Below are positions 33,821 through 42,439 of a stretch of 64,000 nucleotides of DNA, piece after piece (position 1 is the stretch's first letter; each line of letters begins with the position of its first letter). This stretch comes from Acidobacteriota bacterium (GTDB taxonomy: Bacteria > Acidobacteriota > Aminicenantia > Aminicenantales > Saccharicenantaceae): NCBI GenBank assembly GCA_028749115.1, contig JAQURD010000007.1, forward strand, positions 62,001 through 126,000. The letters run 5' to 3'. The notes under the pieces were generated by a model. The model saw only the letters and a program-made list of their open reading frames with translations. It was not told where the DNA came from and searched no databases. The translations under genes were made by a program, and so were the position numbers.

Positions 33821-35821
33821 CTACTGCCCTGGCTGAACTCTGGCTTCATCTGCAGCCAGCCAGACGGCCATTTCACCCCGCCCGCGGTGAGCCCAGCTAT
33901 AATAGGGGATTAAAGTAATTATCTGAGTCTGGCTTTTCATTTTTCCTTTTTCAATTTTAAAGGTTTTTCCCGCCGCTTCAATTATGACCACCCCACCCAG
34001 CAGGTCGGGCTTGAGTTCAGCCCGCAGGTAAATACCCAATGGCAATAATAGCTGACTTATTGGCTCCGGATTGTCCGGCCATTCGGCGCAATAGACAAGC
34101 GGACCCCTTTCTACTGCCGTTAGGCCAGCATCCTCCTTAACGTGATTATTAGCCACTACCTGCCGCGGCTCCATGGGCAGGCTGATCTCAACTCTGTCCC
34201 CCGACTTCCATCTCCGGTCAATGGGGAGAAAGCCCTTTTCCAGTTTCAACTGAACTTCCTGTTCATTAACTCTGATTACCGGTTTGGCTTTGATCTGACC
34301 GGCATAAGAATATAAATCGCCAGGCACTGGCTGCTCGAGGGCCCAGCCAGGAATTCTCACCATTAATATAAAATGAGCTTCCTCTGCTGGATTAATAATC
34401 AGGTTAATATCTCCTTCCCAGGGATATCTGGTTTCCTGCTCAAGCCTAATTTTTACCCCATCAACTTCAACTTCGCCTGAGCTGGCTGCATAGAGATTAA
34501 CAAAAAGTTTGTGGTCTGAGGTAGCATAAACATATTGACCCATCTGAGGCAAAAAGCGGGCCAGATTGGGCGGACAGCAGGCACAGCTAAACCAGGGGGC
34601 TCTTTCCTGCCGGCCGGAAGAGGCTAAAGGATTTTCATAGAAAAATCTATCACCGAAAAGCGAAAGGCCACTTAAAACTCCATTGTAAATAATACGCTCA
34701 AAGACATCCAGATATCTGGCCTCACCTTCTAATAGAAACATCCGGTAGTTCCAGAAAGCATTGGCCAGCGAAGCGCAGGTTTCACAATAAGCTGAGTCAT
34801 TGGGCAGATGATAGGCTGGTCCAAAGCCCTCCCACTCGCCGGTTGAACCTATTCCACCGGTCAGGTACATTTTCCGAAAGACGACATCTGTCCAGAGGTT
34901 TTTCAAGGCCTGATGATAAGCTTCATCACCGGTCAAAGCTGCTATCTCAGCCATAGCAGAATACATATAGGCGGCCCGCACAGCATGGCCAACTGCCTCG
35001 GTCTGCTGAGTCACAGGCAAATGATCCTGCGAGTAAAAGCCATAAAGTTTGTGTCCCTGATTGTTTCCACGCTGGTCAAGGAAGAACCGCGCTTGCTGCA
35101 GATATTTTCTTTCACCCGTCAGGCGATAAAGCTTAACGAGTCCGATTTCTATCTCCTGATGACCGGGTGGAAGCTGTAATCTCCCCGCACCAAAATCCCT
35201 AAGCACCAGATCAGCGCTTTTAAGTGCTACCTTCAGCAGTGTTTTCTTACCGGTAGCCTGGTAATGAGCAACTGCTGCTTCATAGAGGTGACCCAGGTTA
35301 TAAAGCTCATGGGATCTCTCCTCGTTTTCCCATCTTTTACCGGCGACCCAATCTTCGAGTGGAACTTTTCCTCCTTTATTTTTTATCGTTCGAGCTGTAT
35401 AGAGATAGCCGTCTTCTTCCTGAGCAGCCGCAACTTTGGCGATTAACCTGTCCAGGTAGGCATCAAGTTCAGGGTCAGGACTTAGCCTCAAAGCATAGGA
35501 GGCAGCTTCAATGGTCTTATACACATCAGAATCATCAAAAGGATAATTAGAGCAAAAATTCCCTTTCTCTCCACCTCCGGCTAGTTCAAAATTTTTGATC
35601 CGGCCAGTGTTCTCTTCCTCCTTAAATAAGTGTGGAATGGTAACCTGGAGACAGGTCTCAATTCTGTTTCTCCAGAAATTATCCTTAAAGTTGACCGATG
35701 TCAGCCCGGCCGGTTTGATTGAATAATCCTGGCCAGAGGGAGAGCAACTTAAAGAAAATAACAGAAGCCAGCCAAGTCCGACCAGGCCTGATGAAGTTAA
35801 GACTTTTAATTTTAAGGCCAT
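33821..35821 (-). CDS. GH127 beta-L-arabinofuranosidase lipoprotein (copy 2)
   Basis: 666 residues, paralogous to copy 1 over its whole length. Lipobox SLSC near residue 26, so the enzyme should be anchored facing the periplasm or cell surface. Conserved family blocks: FDDSDVYKTIEAASYALRL, QEEDGYLYTARTI, HQEIEIGLVKLYRLTGERKY, TQQTEAVGHAVRAAYMYSAM, the acid/base segment YCETCASLANAFWN and the cysteine pair CACCPPNLARFL. The insertion between QEEDGYLYTARTI and the ELYNLGHLYEAAVAHY block differs from copy 1, which may alter the substrate pocket. GGAGGG precedes the ATG. The two copies may act on different arabinosides. Confidence 0.9.
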   Translation of the reverse strand: MALKLKVLTSSGLVGLGWLLLFSLSCSPSGQDYSIKPAGLTSVNFKDNFWRNRIETCLQVTIPHLFKEEENTGRIKNFELAGGGEKGNFCSNYPFDDSDVYKTIEAASYALRLSPDPELDAYLDRLIAKVAAAQEEDGYLYTARTIKNKGGKVPLEDWVAGKRWENEERSHELYNLGHLYEAAVAHYQATGKKTLLKVALKSADLVLRDFGAGRLQLPPGHQEIEIGLVKLYRLTGERKYLQQARFFLDQRGNNQGHKLYGFYSQDHLPVTQQTEAVGHAVRAAYMYSAMAEIAALTGDEAYHQALKNLWTDVVFRKMYLTGGIGSTGEWEGFGPAYHLPNDSAYCETCASLANAFWNYRMFLLEGEARYLDVFERIIYNGVLSGLSLFGDRFFYENPLASSGRQERAPWFSCACCPPNLARFLPQMGQYVYATSDHKLFVNLYAASSGEVEVDGVKIRLEQETRYPWEGDINLIINPAEEAHFILMVRIPGWALEQPVPGDLYSYAGQIKAKPVIRVNEQEVQLKLEKGFLPIDRRWKSGDRVEISLPMEPRQVVANNHVKEDAGLTAVERGPLVYCAEWPDNPEPISQLLLPLGIYLRAELKPDLLGGVVIIEAAGKTFKIEKGKMKSQTQIITLIPYYSWAHRGRGEMAVWLAADEARVQPGQ

Positions 35822-36094
35822 TGTCCCTCCTGTCCAGCCAATTATATTTTATATTCAGGTTGAAAAAAATCAGCCCGAAGACTGCCTTTGAGAATTTACA
35901 CTAAAATTATGCGGCCAGGCTCAGCCTGCATTCTAAAAAATTAAGGATTTTTCCCACCTTTTTCAAAAAAACTGCCGACTAGAGAAAAAAACTTCAGCCA
36001 TTTCAAATTGCTTAAATAGATTAGCTGGATAGGTTATAATGGAAACAAAAGGTAATGGCTTATTTAATTCTATTTTCCGCAAAGGAGCCCGGAG

Positions 36095-38512
36095 ATGAAT
36101 CCTGTTTATGAAAAGCTGGGTCTTTTTTATCTTGGAAAAGAAGTTGATCCTGAGACTATGACTATAAAGCCCGATTATCTACTATATGATGCCAGAGATC
36201 TTGTCACCCATGCAGTCTGTGTTGGTATGACCGGCAGTGGCAAGACAGGGCTATGCATCGGGTTACTGGAAGAAGCAGGCCTGGATGGCATCCCGGCTAT
36301 CATCGTCGATCCTAAAGGCGACCTGGCTAACCTGATGCTTCTCTTTCCTGACCTGAAACCTGAAGATTTCCATCCCTGGATTAATGAAGAGGATGCCGCC
36401 CGGAAAGGACTTTCTGCTGCCGAATATGCTACACAACAGGCTGAATTATGGAAAAATGGTCTAAGCGACTGGGATCAGGAACCAGAGCGAATCCGAAGGC
36501 TTCTGGACGCGGTTGATCTCTCCATCTATACCCCCGGCAGCAAAGCCGGATTACCTTTATCAATACTCAAATCATTTGATGCTCCACCACCAGCTTTACT
36601 GACAGACTCCGAAACTCTCAGCGAAAACATCTCCACAACTGTTTCCGGCTTGCTGGGATTGCTTGGTATTCAGGCTGATCCCCTTCGCAGCCGTGAACAC
36701 ATTCTAATTTCTAACCTGTTTCTTTCTGCCTGGAACTCAGGTCAGGGGCTAGATCTACCAGCTCTCATCGAGCAAATCCAGAATCCCCCATTAAAGCGAA
36801 TTGGCGTATTTGAACTGGATTCATTTTGTCCGCCAGCAGAACGTTTCAAACTGGCCATGATGCTAAACAATTTGCTGGCCGCCCCTGGTTTTGAGACCTG
36901 GCTGGAAGGTGACCCTCTTGACATTGGCTCTCTCCTCTATACGACTTCAGGTAAGCCGCGGCTCAGTATTATCTCCATTGCCCATCTGACAGAAGCACAA
37001 AGAATGTTTTTTGTGACTATTCTCCTTAATCAGCTTCTGGGCTGGGTCAGGCAACAACCGGGGACTTCATCTCTGCGTGCATTATTTTACATGGATGAAA
37101 TCTTCGGATTCTTCCCGCCGGTCAGCGAGCCGCCAGCTAAGAAGCCACTGCTGACTCTTCTCAAACAGGCCAGAGCCTTCGGACTGGGTTTGGTTCTGAC
37201 CACTCAGAATCCGGTTGATCTGGACTATAAAGGCCTGGCTAACACTGGAACCTGGTTTATCGGGCGGCTGCAGACTGAACAGGACAAAGAACGGCTGCTC
37301 GAAGGATTGTCCAGTGTCGCTGGCAATCTGGATGTCAATAAGGTCTCTGACCGGATCAGCAGTCTAAAAAATAGAGTCTTCCTGATGAATAATGTTCATG
37401 AAGATAAGCCAGTTTTGATGACGACCAGGTGGACGCTTTCTTATCTGCGTGGTCCCATGACCAGGCAACAGATTATGGAAGTCATGAAAAATAAAAGGGC
37501 TCCAGCTGCACCCGCTTCGCCTTTACCTGAGGAAAGAGCTATCAGCGGGAGAGCCGGCTTAACAGGTGAAGTCAGCAGGCTGAAACCCTCACTTCCACCC
37601 GGGGTTAACGAACTCTATTTACCTTTAATCAACCGGGCTTCATCGCCGGCTGAACTTAATTACCATCCAGCCATAGCTGCTTTCGGGCAGGTAGCTATTT
37701 TTGACAATCAGCTGGGGATTTCTCAGATCTCTGAAGTAGCTAATTATATTGAACTTAACGACAACCTCATCGGATTACTCTGGGACAATTCCATTCCCCT
37801 TGGTTTTAAGTTAGATCAGCTGGATAAAAAGCCAGAGGCAGGAGCCGGTTTTTTTTCACTTCCGTCACGTTCACTTTTGCTCCTCAAGTCGGCTGGAAAT
37901 GATTATCTTGACTACCTGGTCAGGAGCTACCAATTAACACTCTGGAAAAGTAACTTTTTCAAGGCAGTTTCTAAACCAGGTGAATCAGAAGGTGATTTTC
38001 GGATCAGGTTGAGCCAGATAGCCCGGGAAAAACGGGATCAAGCCCTCGAGCAGCTCAGGCAAAAATATGCCCTGAAAATTAGCTCTCTGGAGAAACAGCA
38101 TCTAGCTGCGCAGCAGCGTTTGCAGAGAGAACAGGAACAGTATAAAGAGAAAGTTGCTCAAAGTGCAATTTCAGCCGGGGCAACTATTTTTGGAGCTATT
38201 CTTGGCAGGAAATCTTATCAGTTAGGACGCGCCACCACAACCGCCCGTAGTGCCAGCCAGGCTTATTATGAAAAGATGGATATAAAAAGAGCCCAGGAAC
38301 AGGTGGAACTAACTCAGGCCAGGCTGGAAGAGATGGAAAAAGAGCTGCAGAGAGAAGTGGATAAAGTAGCCAGCCTCTATGACCCGGCCAGCGAACAGCT
38401 ACAGACTATCGCTTTGCGGCCAAAGAAAAAAGACCTGGCTTTGCTCTGGTCCGGACTGATCTGGCTACCTTTCTGGCATCTGCCTTCTGGAAACCTGGAA
38501 CCAGGGTTCTGA
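36095..38512 (+). CDS. HerA/DUF87-like ATPase, stand-alone
   Basis: 805-residue RecA-fold ATPase. Walker A is GMTGSGKT at 44-51 (Lys50). Next are IIVDPKGDLANL near 73-84, Walker B LRALFYMDEIFG near 327-338, and the sensor-like LVLTTQNPVDLDYKGLAN near 368-385, which place it with HerA/FtsK/TraG-like helicase-translocases annotated as helicase HerA-like or DUF853-type proteins. The C-terminal half adds a charged coiled coil (about 640-700 and 725-770), and a hydrophobic end (DLALLWSGLIWLPFWHL) that may touch the membrane. No nuclease NurA, transfer genes or defence genes adjoin it. GGAGCCCGGAG precedes the ATG; a TATAAT at 36035-36040 is a candidate -10. Role unknown. Confidence 0.75.
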   Translation: MNPVYEKLGLFYLGKEVDPETMTIKPDYLLYDARDLVTHAVCVGMTGSGKTGLCIGLLEEAGLDGIPAIIVDPKGDLANLMLLFPDLKPEDFHPWINEEDAARKGLSAAEYATQQAELWKNGLSDWDQEPERIRRLLDAVDLSIYTPGSKAGLPLSILKSFDAPPPALLTDSETLSENISTTVSGLLGLLGIQADPLRSREHILISNLFLSAWNSGQGLDLPALIEQIQNPPLKRIGVFELDSFCPPAERFKLAMMLNNLLAAPGFETWLEGDPLDIGSLLYTTSGKPRLSIISIAHLTEAQRMFFVTILLNQLLGWVRQQPGTSSLRALFYMDEIFGFFPPVSEPPAKKPLLTLLKQARAFGLGLVLTTQNPVDLDYKGLANTGTWFIGRLQTEQDKERLLEGLSSVAGNLDVNKVSDRISSLKNRVFLMNNVHEDKPVLMTTRWTLSYLRGPMTRQQIMEVMKNKRAPAAPASPLPEERAISGRAGLTGEVSRLKPSLPPGVNELYLPLINRASSPAELNYHPAIAAFGQVAIFDNQLGISQISEVANYIELNDNLIGLLWDNSIPLGFKLDQLDKKPEAGAGFFSLPSRSLLLLKSAGNDYLDYLVRSYQLTLWKSNFFKAVSKPGESEGDFRIRLSQIAREKRDQALEQLRQKYALKISSLEKQHLAAQQRLQREQEQYKEKVAQSAISAGATIFGAILGRKSYQLGRATTTARSASQAYYEKMDIKRAQEQVELTQARLEEMEKELQREVDKVASLYDPASEQLQTIALRPKKKDLALLWSGLIWLPFWHLPSGNLEPGF

Positions 38513-38849
38513 ACTGCTCCCGTGTTTATCTTTTCCAGCTGGAGTGGGAGGCTTTAGATAATTTTCTGATCATTCTTAAGATGTCTTCTCTTTCCTTACA
38601 GTCCTGATCATTATCCTCTTACCAACTTACCAATTCCACTGACTCAGACCAGGTTGATGATAACCTGGTTCATATATATCACTTATATCACGCCAGCTTC
38701 ATCTTCTTTCCTTCAAGAATTTCAGTAAGACTTTAAGTCACGGAAATTTGTTTTTTGATATCAGGTAATAACCAAAAAGATTTATTTTCTTGACAGCCAT
38801 CTTCTTTAAGTTATATTCTCAAAAATGAATGAAAGGGAAATCTTAAAAG
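38513..38849. other. Intergenic region after the HerA-like gene
   Basis: Contains a perfect 8-base inverted repeat ACCAGGTT (38648-38655) / AACCTGGT (38662-38669) with a 6-base loop, possibly a terminator for the upstream gene though it lacks a T run. Downstream is a promoter, TTGACA (38790-38795) with TATATT (38812-38817), 16-base spacer. Otherwise nothing coding was seen. Confidence 0.45.
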
Positions 38850-39008
38850 ATGAGAACTCAAAAGAGAAATATTCTTAAAGCCCTCAGCTACCGGATTAAG
38901 GCTCAGCATCTCATCTCCATTGATTGCAGGAATGCTAAGTCCCGTTTGAATTGCCGGGATCTGAATTTGATATGTTTATTCAATTATGAACATGTTCAAT
39001 TAGTTTAA
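38850..39008 (+). pseudogene. Short ORF, possible DUF2061-like remnant
   Basis: A 52-codon frame begins MRTQKRNILKALSYRIKA, resembling the opening of DUF2061 small membrane proteins (…RSxLKAISYRI…), but the rest is hydrophilic and cysteine-containing and does not continue the family's membrane helices. A good promoter lies 33 bases upstream. It is either a decayed gene or an unrelated short protein. The family link rests on about a dozen residues. Confidence 0.3.
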
Positions 39009-39017
39009 AAAGATATT

Positions 39018-39305
39018 ATGGGCAACACGGCAGCTATGATAATTCAGTCAGTCAGAAGAGTCCTGGGCAGGAACATCGCTTGTTCCCTTCTTAAGAAAAT
39101 TTCTCCTGGAATTATCCTCATTCCATTCCCGGTATCACCGGAGGTGGCCCTGGTAGTGGGCTTCCTGGCTTGCTGGGTGTCGCCTTCTCCAGCGGCGAAC
39201 CATGACCTGGGCAGCACTATTTTTAGAATTACCAGCTGTGGCCTCGGTGGTGCTGGTTTAATGGCCACAACTTTCTTTGATAAGAAAGCTATCAGCAAGA
39301 AATAA
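39018..39305 (+). CDS. Hypothetical short hydrophobic protein (doubtful)
   Basis: 95-codon open frame with a hydrophobic centre (SPGIILIPFPVSPEVALVVG then FLACWVSPSP) and no ribosome site near its ATG. It ends 23 bases before the small basic protein gene, in the same direction, and could be a decayed membrane-protein gene. An opposite-strand frame overlaps it almost completely. I do not recognise it; coding status is uncertain. Confidence 0.25.
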   Translation: MGNTAAMIIQSVRRVLGRNIACSLLKKISPGIILIPFPVSPEVALVVGFLACWVSPSPAANHDLGSTIFRITSCGLGGAGLMATTFFDKKAISKK

Positions 39306-39328
39306 AACTTAAAAGGAGGCTATTAGCG

Positions 39329-39499
39329 ATGAAGAGGACAACCCATCGCAGTGTTAAAGGGACTAAACTCTATGCAGTGCGCGATGCAAAAGGCCGCTTT
39401 GTTGACATTCAGACTTACAAGCGAGCTCATGCCGCCGACATCAAGCGAAAAAGCAAAGCTGAGACAGCAGCTAAAGCTAAAAAAACAAAAAAGAAATAA
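39329..39499 (+). CDS. Small basic protein (56 residues)
   Basis: A compact gene with a very strong AAAAGGAGG site 9 bases before its ATG. The product starts MKRTTHRSVKGTKLYAVRDA and continues KGRFVDIQTYKRAH, ending in a Lys/Ala-rich tail (about one third Lys or Arg overall). The core KLYAVRDAKGRFxDIQTYKRAHxxD resembles a widespread family of tiny uncharacterised bacterial proteins with a histone-like basic tail; nucleic-acid binding is plausible but inferred. It is too short for usual gene-finding cut-offs. It is separated by about 70 bases from the convergent DUF5916 gene. Confidence 0.8.
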   Translation: MKRTTHRSVKGTKLYAVRDAKGRFVDIQTYKRAHAADIKRKSKAETAAKAKKTKKK

Positions 39500-39571
39500 C
39501 GTTGTTTTTCCCTTTAGTTAGAGCTCGGTAAGTTAAAAAATTTTTGGCGAACTGCAGGTTTATTTTATTTG

Positions 39572-41785
39572 TTATGGTCTGAGTGACAGAGTGATCTTAA
39601 AAACTCCTCTATCGCCAACAGGTTGAAAGCGGCTGCCCGGGTCCCAGCTCTTTTCCCAGTTGCTATTGTAAATTAAATAGATAAAATTGCCCGGCTTAAC
39701 TTCCCAGCGGAAACGGGCGCTCCAGCCCAGAAGCCGAGATACACTGTCATACTGAAGGTAATTCATAAAGCCCAGATCAGGCGAGAAATAAAAATCAAGT
39801 TTTAGTTGATAAATGTTCTGATCGATTTTACCCTCAGGCAGGGTTCCTCTGACCACTTCCGTATTAAAAGATATATCAAGATTGCCTCGCCAGTGGTAAA
39901 GCAACCCGGCCGTCAGGTCGCCATAATGACCAGAATAAAATTGTCCCACTGCATAACTAAGGCTAAAGGATAGTGGACGATGTTGGGCCGTATTAAAGTT
40001 CAGCCAGACATTGGTATAATCATAAGATCCTGCTGGCAGAATGGTTCCGGGAGAGACTTCAAAGTCAAAAGGAAGCACATCATGATTGACAACTATGCTA
40101 CCCCCAAAAGTTTCGCCTCTTTCTGTCCCAAAACTCAGAGGGGTAAAGGTCAGTCGGCTGGTCTCCAGGCTGCCATCTAGTTTCCAGTAGAAATCACCAC
40201 TGGCCTGGAAGAAAAACTGCCTTATCACCTGGCCAAGCCAGCCACGGCTTGGGCGCGGGTTATAGCCAAATTGCAAAAAGAAAGTCTGGATAGCCGGTCT
40301 CATCATGAAGCCCAGGCCAGGATCAAGAGCCTCGCCGTAATAGGCATAGGTTGATTCAATGTTAATCAGGTCATTAGGATAATTTGCCCGGAAGCCAAAA
40401 CCCTGGTGGCGGCCGGGCTCATCATTCCAGTTGTAAGCTGCCCAGGCTGCTAACCAGAGATTTTTGTGGCCAGCAAAGCGTGAGGTAGCATAGTTAAGGT
40501 CAAAACCAAGCAGACTATTTTTTGCTCCGGTCGGACTGCCATTGGTAAAGATTAACCCTATCTTGCTTTCAGCTAGAAAGTCATAGGTGACCCGGCCAGC
40601 AAATAGATTTGTCCGCGGCAAATCGCCAGCTTTCTCCATTTCCATATCGAGTATGGCCAGATTGAATTTGCCAATCTTTCCGTAAAGTTTGGCACCAAAA
40701 TCTATCGGTACCTGTTGACCCTGGTACAGGCCAATTTTACGACTGAAAAATGGGTTGAAGCTCATACTCGAGCTAAAGTTAAAAGTTTCCGAACCTTCTA
40801 AGAAAAACATCCTTTTTTCCGGGTAAAACAGAGGAAAACGGGTCAGGTTGAGACGCCGGTCATCTACCTCGGTTTCAGCAAAATCCGTATTATAGGTAAA
40901 AGCAGCCACCAGATTGGGAGTAATATTTTTATAAATATCCACTCCGCCCTGAGAGTCCCACTCATACTGGCTATCGGGTAAGTGTTGGTTTTGAGTGGCG
41001 ACCAGACCATAAGGCCGGATGGTAATGCCCAGCCCCTGTTTTATGTCTGAAATACCTTCCAATTCAGCCGCTGTCATGGGGTTATTAAAATTGGCATCCC
41101 AGGAAATCCCTGACAGGCGATCCGTCTCCTGCTTGCGGGCAATATACCTTTCGACGTTCAAACCCCAGGCTGGCAGGTCCTTTTTGAAAGAAATTGTTTT
41201 AAAAGGGATTTTCATTTCTGCCGACCAGCCATCAGGCAGGATTTTTGCCCGGCCTTCCCAGATACCATCCCAGTTCAAACTGGCCTCACCTCCTGACACC
41301 AACCCTTCACTTCGGGCTCCTTTTGGATTGAGATAAAAGACATAAGCAGTTCTTTTATCTAAAAAGGGGTCGATCAATACTCGGATAATATCATTGCTCG
41401 AGCCGGTCGACCCATGAAACCCAAACATTCCATATCCTCCCCCCGTTTGGTCATGAGAAAGAGAGTTGGCTGCAATCTTCTGCGGTTCGCTATCGTAGCA
41501 GTAGATGCCAACATAAAGGTTTGTATCGTCGTAGAGAACCCTTAACTCAGTCTTCTCGGCTGGCTCACTTCCAGGAAATGGCTCAACCATTTTGAAATCG
41601 GAAAATGGCTCAGTTTGTTTCCAGACCTCATCAGCCAGCAGGCCATCCAGATGGGGTGCCTTCTCGACCTTGACCGCCTTGAGTTTTATAACTTCATCTG
41701 GCTGAGCAGATAAACCAGGAGGCAAAATAAGAGAAGTTAAAACGAGGGCTAAAAAGACAGAACTAAAATTTACGCTATTCTTCAT
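39572..41785 (-). CDS. CBM9-like / DUF5916 outer-membrane protein (copy 2)
   Basis: 737 residues; signal peptide about 1-27. The CBM9-like domain at about 35-240 shows APHLDGLLADEVWKQTEPFS, LRVLYDDTNLYVGIYCYDSE and LNWDGIWEGRAKILPDGWSAEM. The DUF5916 block follows (FYPEKRMFFLEGSETFNFSS), then a barrel of aromatic-rich strands ending GVFKITLSLRP. It is shorter than copy 1 (20951-23659) but has the same order of domains. Probably an outer-membrane protein that contacts saccharides or glycoconjugates; no function is established. AGGTGAG precedes the ATG. Convergent with the small basic protein gene. Confidence 0.83.
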   Translation of the reverse strand: MKNSVNFSSVFLALVLTSLILPPGLSAQPDEVIKLKAVKVEKAPHLDGLLADEVWKQTEPFSDFKMVEPFPGSEPAEKTELRVLYDDTNLYVGIYCYDSEPQKIAANSLSHDQTGGGYGMFGFHGSTGSSNDIIRVLIDPFLDKRTAYVFYLNPKGARSEGLVSGGEASLNWDGIWEGRAKILPDGWSAEMKIPFKTISFKKDLPAWGLNVERYIARKQETDRLSGISWDANFNNPMTAAELEGISDIKQGLGITIRPYGLVATQNQHLPDSQYEWDSQGGVDIYKNITPNLVAAFTYNTDFAETEVDDRRLNLTRFPLFYPEKRMFFLEGSETFNFSSSMSFNPFFSRKIGLYQGQQVPIDFGAKLYGKIGKFNLAILDMEMEKAGDLPRTNLFAGRVTYDFLAESKIGLIFTNGSPTGAKNSLLGFDLNYATSRFAGHKNLWLAAWAAYNWNDEPGRHQGFGFRANYPNDLINIESTYAYYGEALDPGLGFMMRPAIQTFFLQFGYNPRPSRGWLGQVIRQFFFQASGDFYWKLDGSLETSRLTFTPLSFGTERGETFGGSIVVNHDVLPFDFEVSPGTILPAGSYDYTNVWLNFNTAQHRPLSFSLSYAVGQFYSGHYGDLTAGLLYHWRGNLDISFNTEVVRGTLPEGKIDQNIYQLKLDFYFSPDLGFMNYLQYDSVSRLLGWSARFRWEVKPGNFIYLIYNSNWEKSWDPGSRFQPVGDRGVFKITLSLRP

Positions 41786-42439
41786 TGTCTCACCTGATAG
41801 TTAACATTAGCTTCTTTTTTCTTGAAGTCGGCCAGCTAACCCGCCAGGTCAACTATTCTAACCTGAAAATCCTTGATTCTGAATAGAAAAAAAAGTCTTA
41901 GGCAATTTTGACGATTTTAAAATAATAATCTTCCAGCCCGGTACCGGCCACTTTTTCAGGATAAAAGTTTGTATTTCTGATCAAAAAAATAAAACCTTTT
42001 TAGCAGAATATCTCAGGGCCATATTGGCTCTTAAGGCCAGACAGAAGAAGACTTTCTGAGCATCAGCTTTAATCTCATAATCTAATTACAATAAAAGAAA
42101 TAGAGCTCGATTAATGGTGGAATAAGGATTTGAGTTAGCTATAATAAGAACGAGTGGTAACTAATTCTTCCAAGAGGGGAAGATGAAAAGATGTAAATTT
42201 ATAATTGGTGCGGCCGTCATGTCTCCTGAACCCATGTCGGGAAGGGGAAGTTCAGGCCAGAACTAATCAGGGCAAACAGTTCACAAGCAGGCTGAAAATC
42301 TTTATTAGCGGACAGTAACCTGTAAAGTTAAACAAAAAGGCAGAATAAATCAGGAGATAAAAGCCATTTCACTGTAGAAAAAATTGGTGATGATTAATCG
42401 GGCGTCTTTAAATAAAATAGGTTATGAAAGGAAGGCAAG
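41786..42439. other. 654-base intergenic region with a possible 27-codon ORF
   Basis: Mostly AT-rich. A short frame at 42183-42266 starts MKRCKFIIGAAVMSPEPMSG (27 codons) after AAGAGGGGA, with TATAAT at 42140-42145 as a possible -10. It resembles the first residues of an exported protein but stops early. Nothing else coding was recognised. The region must also hold promoters for the divergent DUF5916 and VWFA-related genes. Confidence 0.3.

Noticed and set aside
36095-38512. HerA-like ATPase as part of an antiphage system
   Set aside because: No nuclease, SIR2, NurA or other defence gene adjoins it; the neighbours are envelope and sugar genes.
39044-39298. 84-codon minus-strand frame opposite 39018-39305
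   Set aside because: No start signal and unnatural composition; the plus-strand frame is only slightly better and is itself listed with low confidence.
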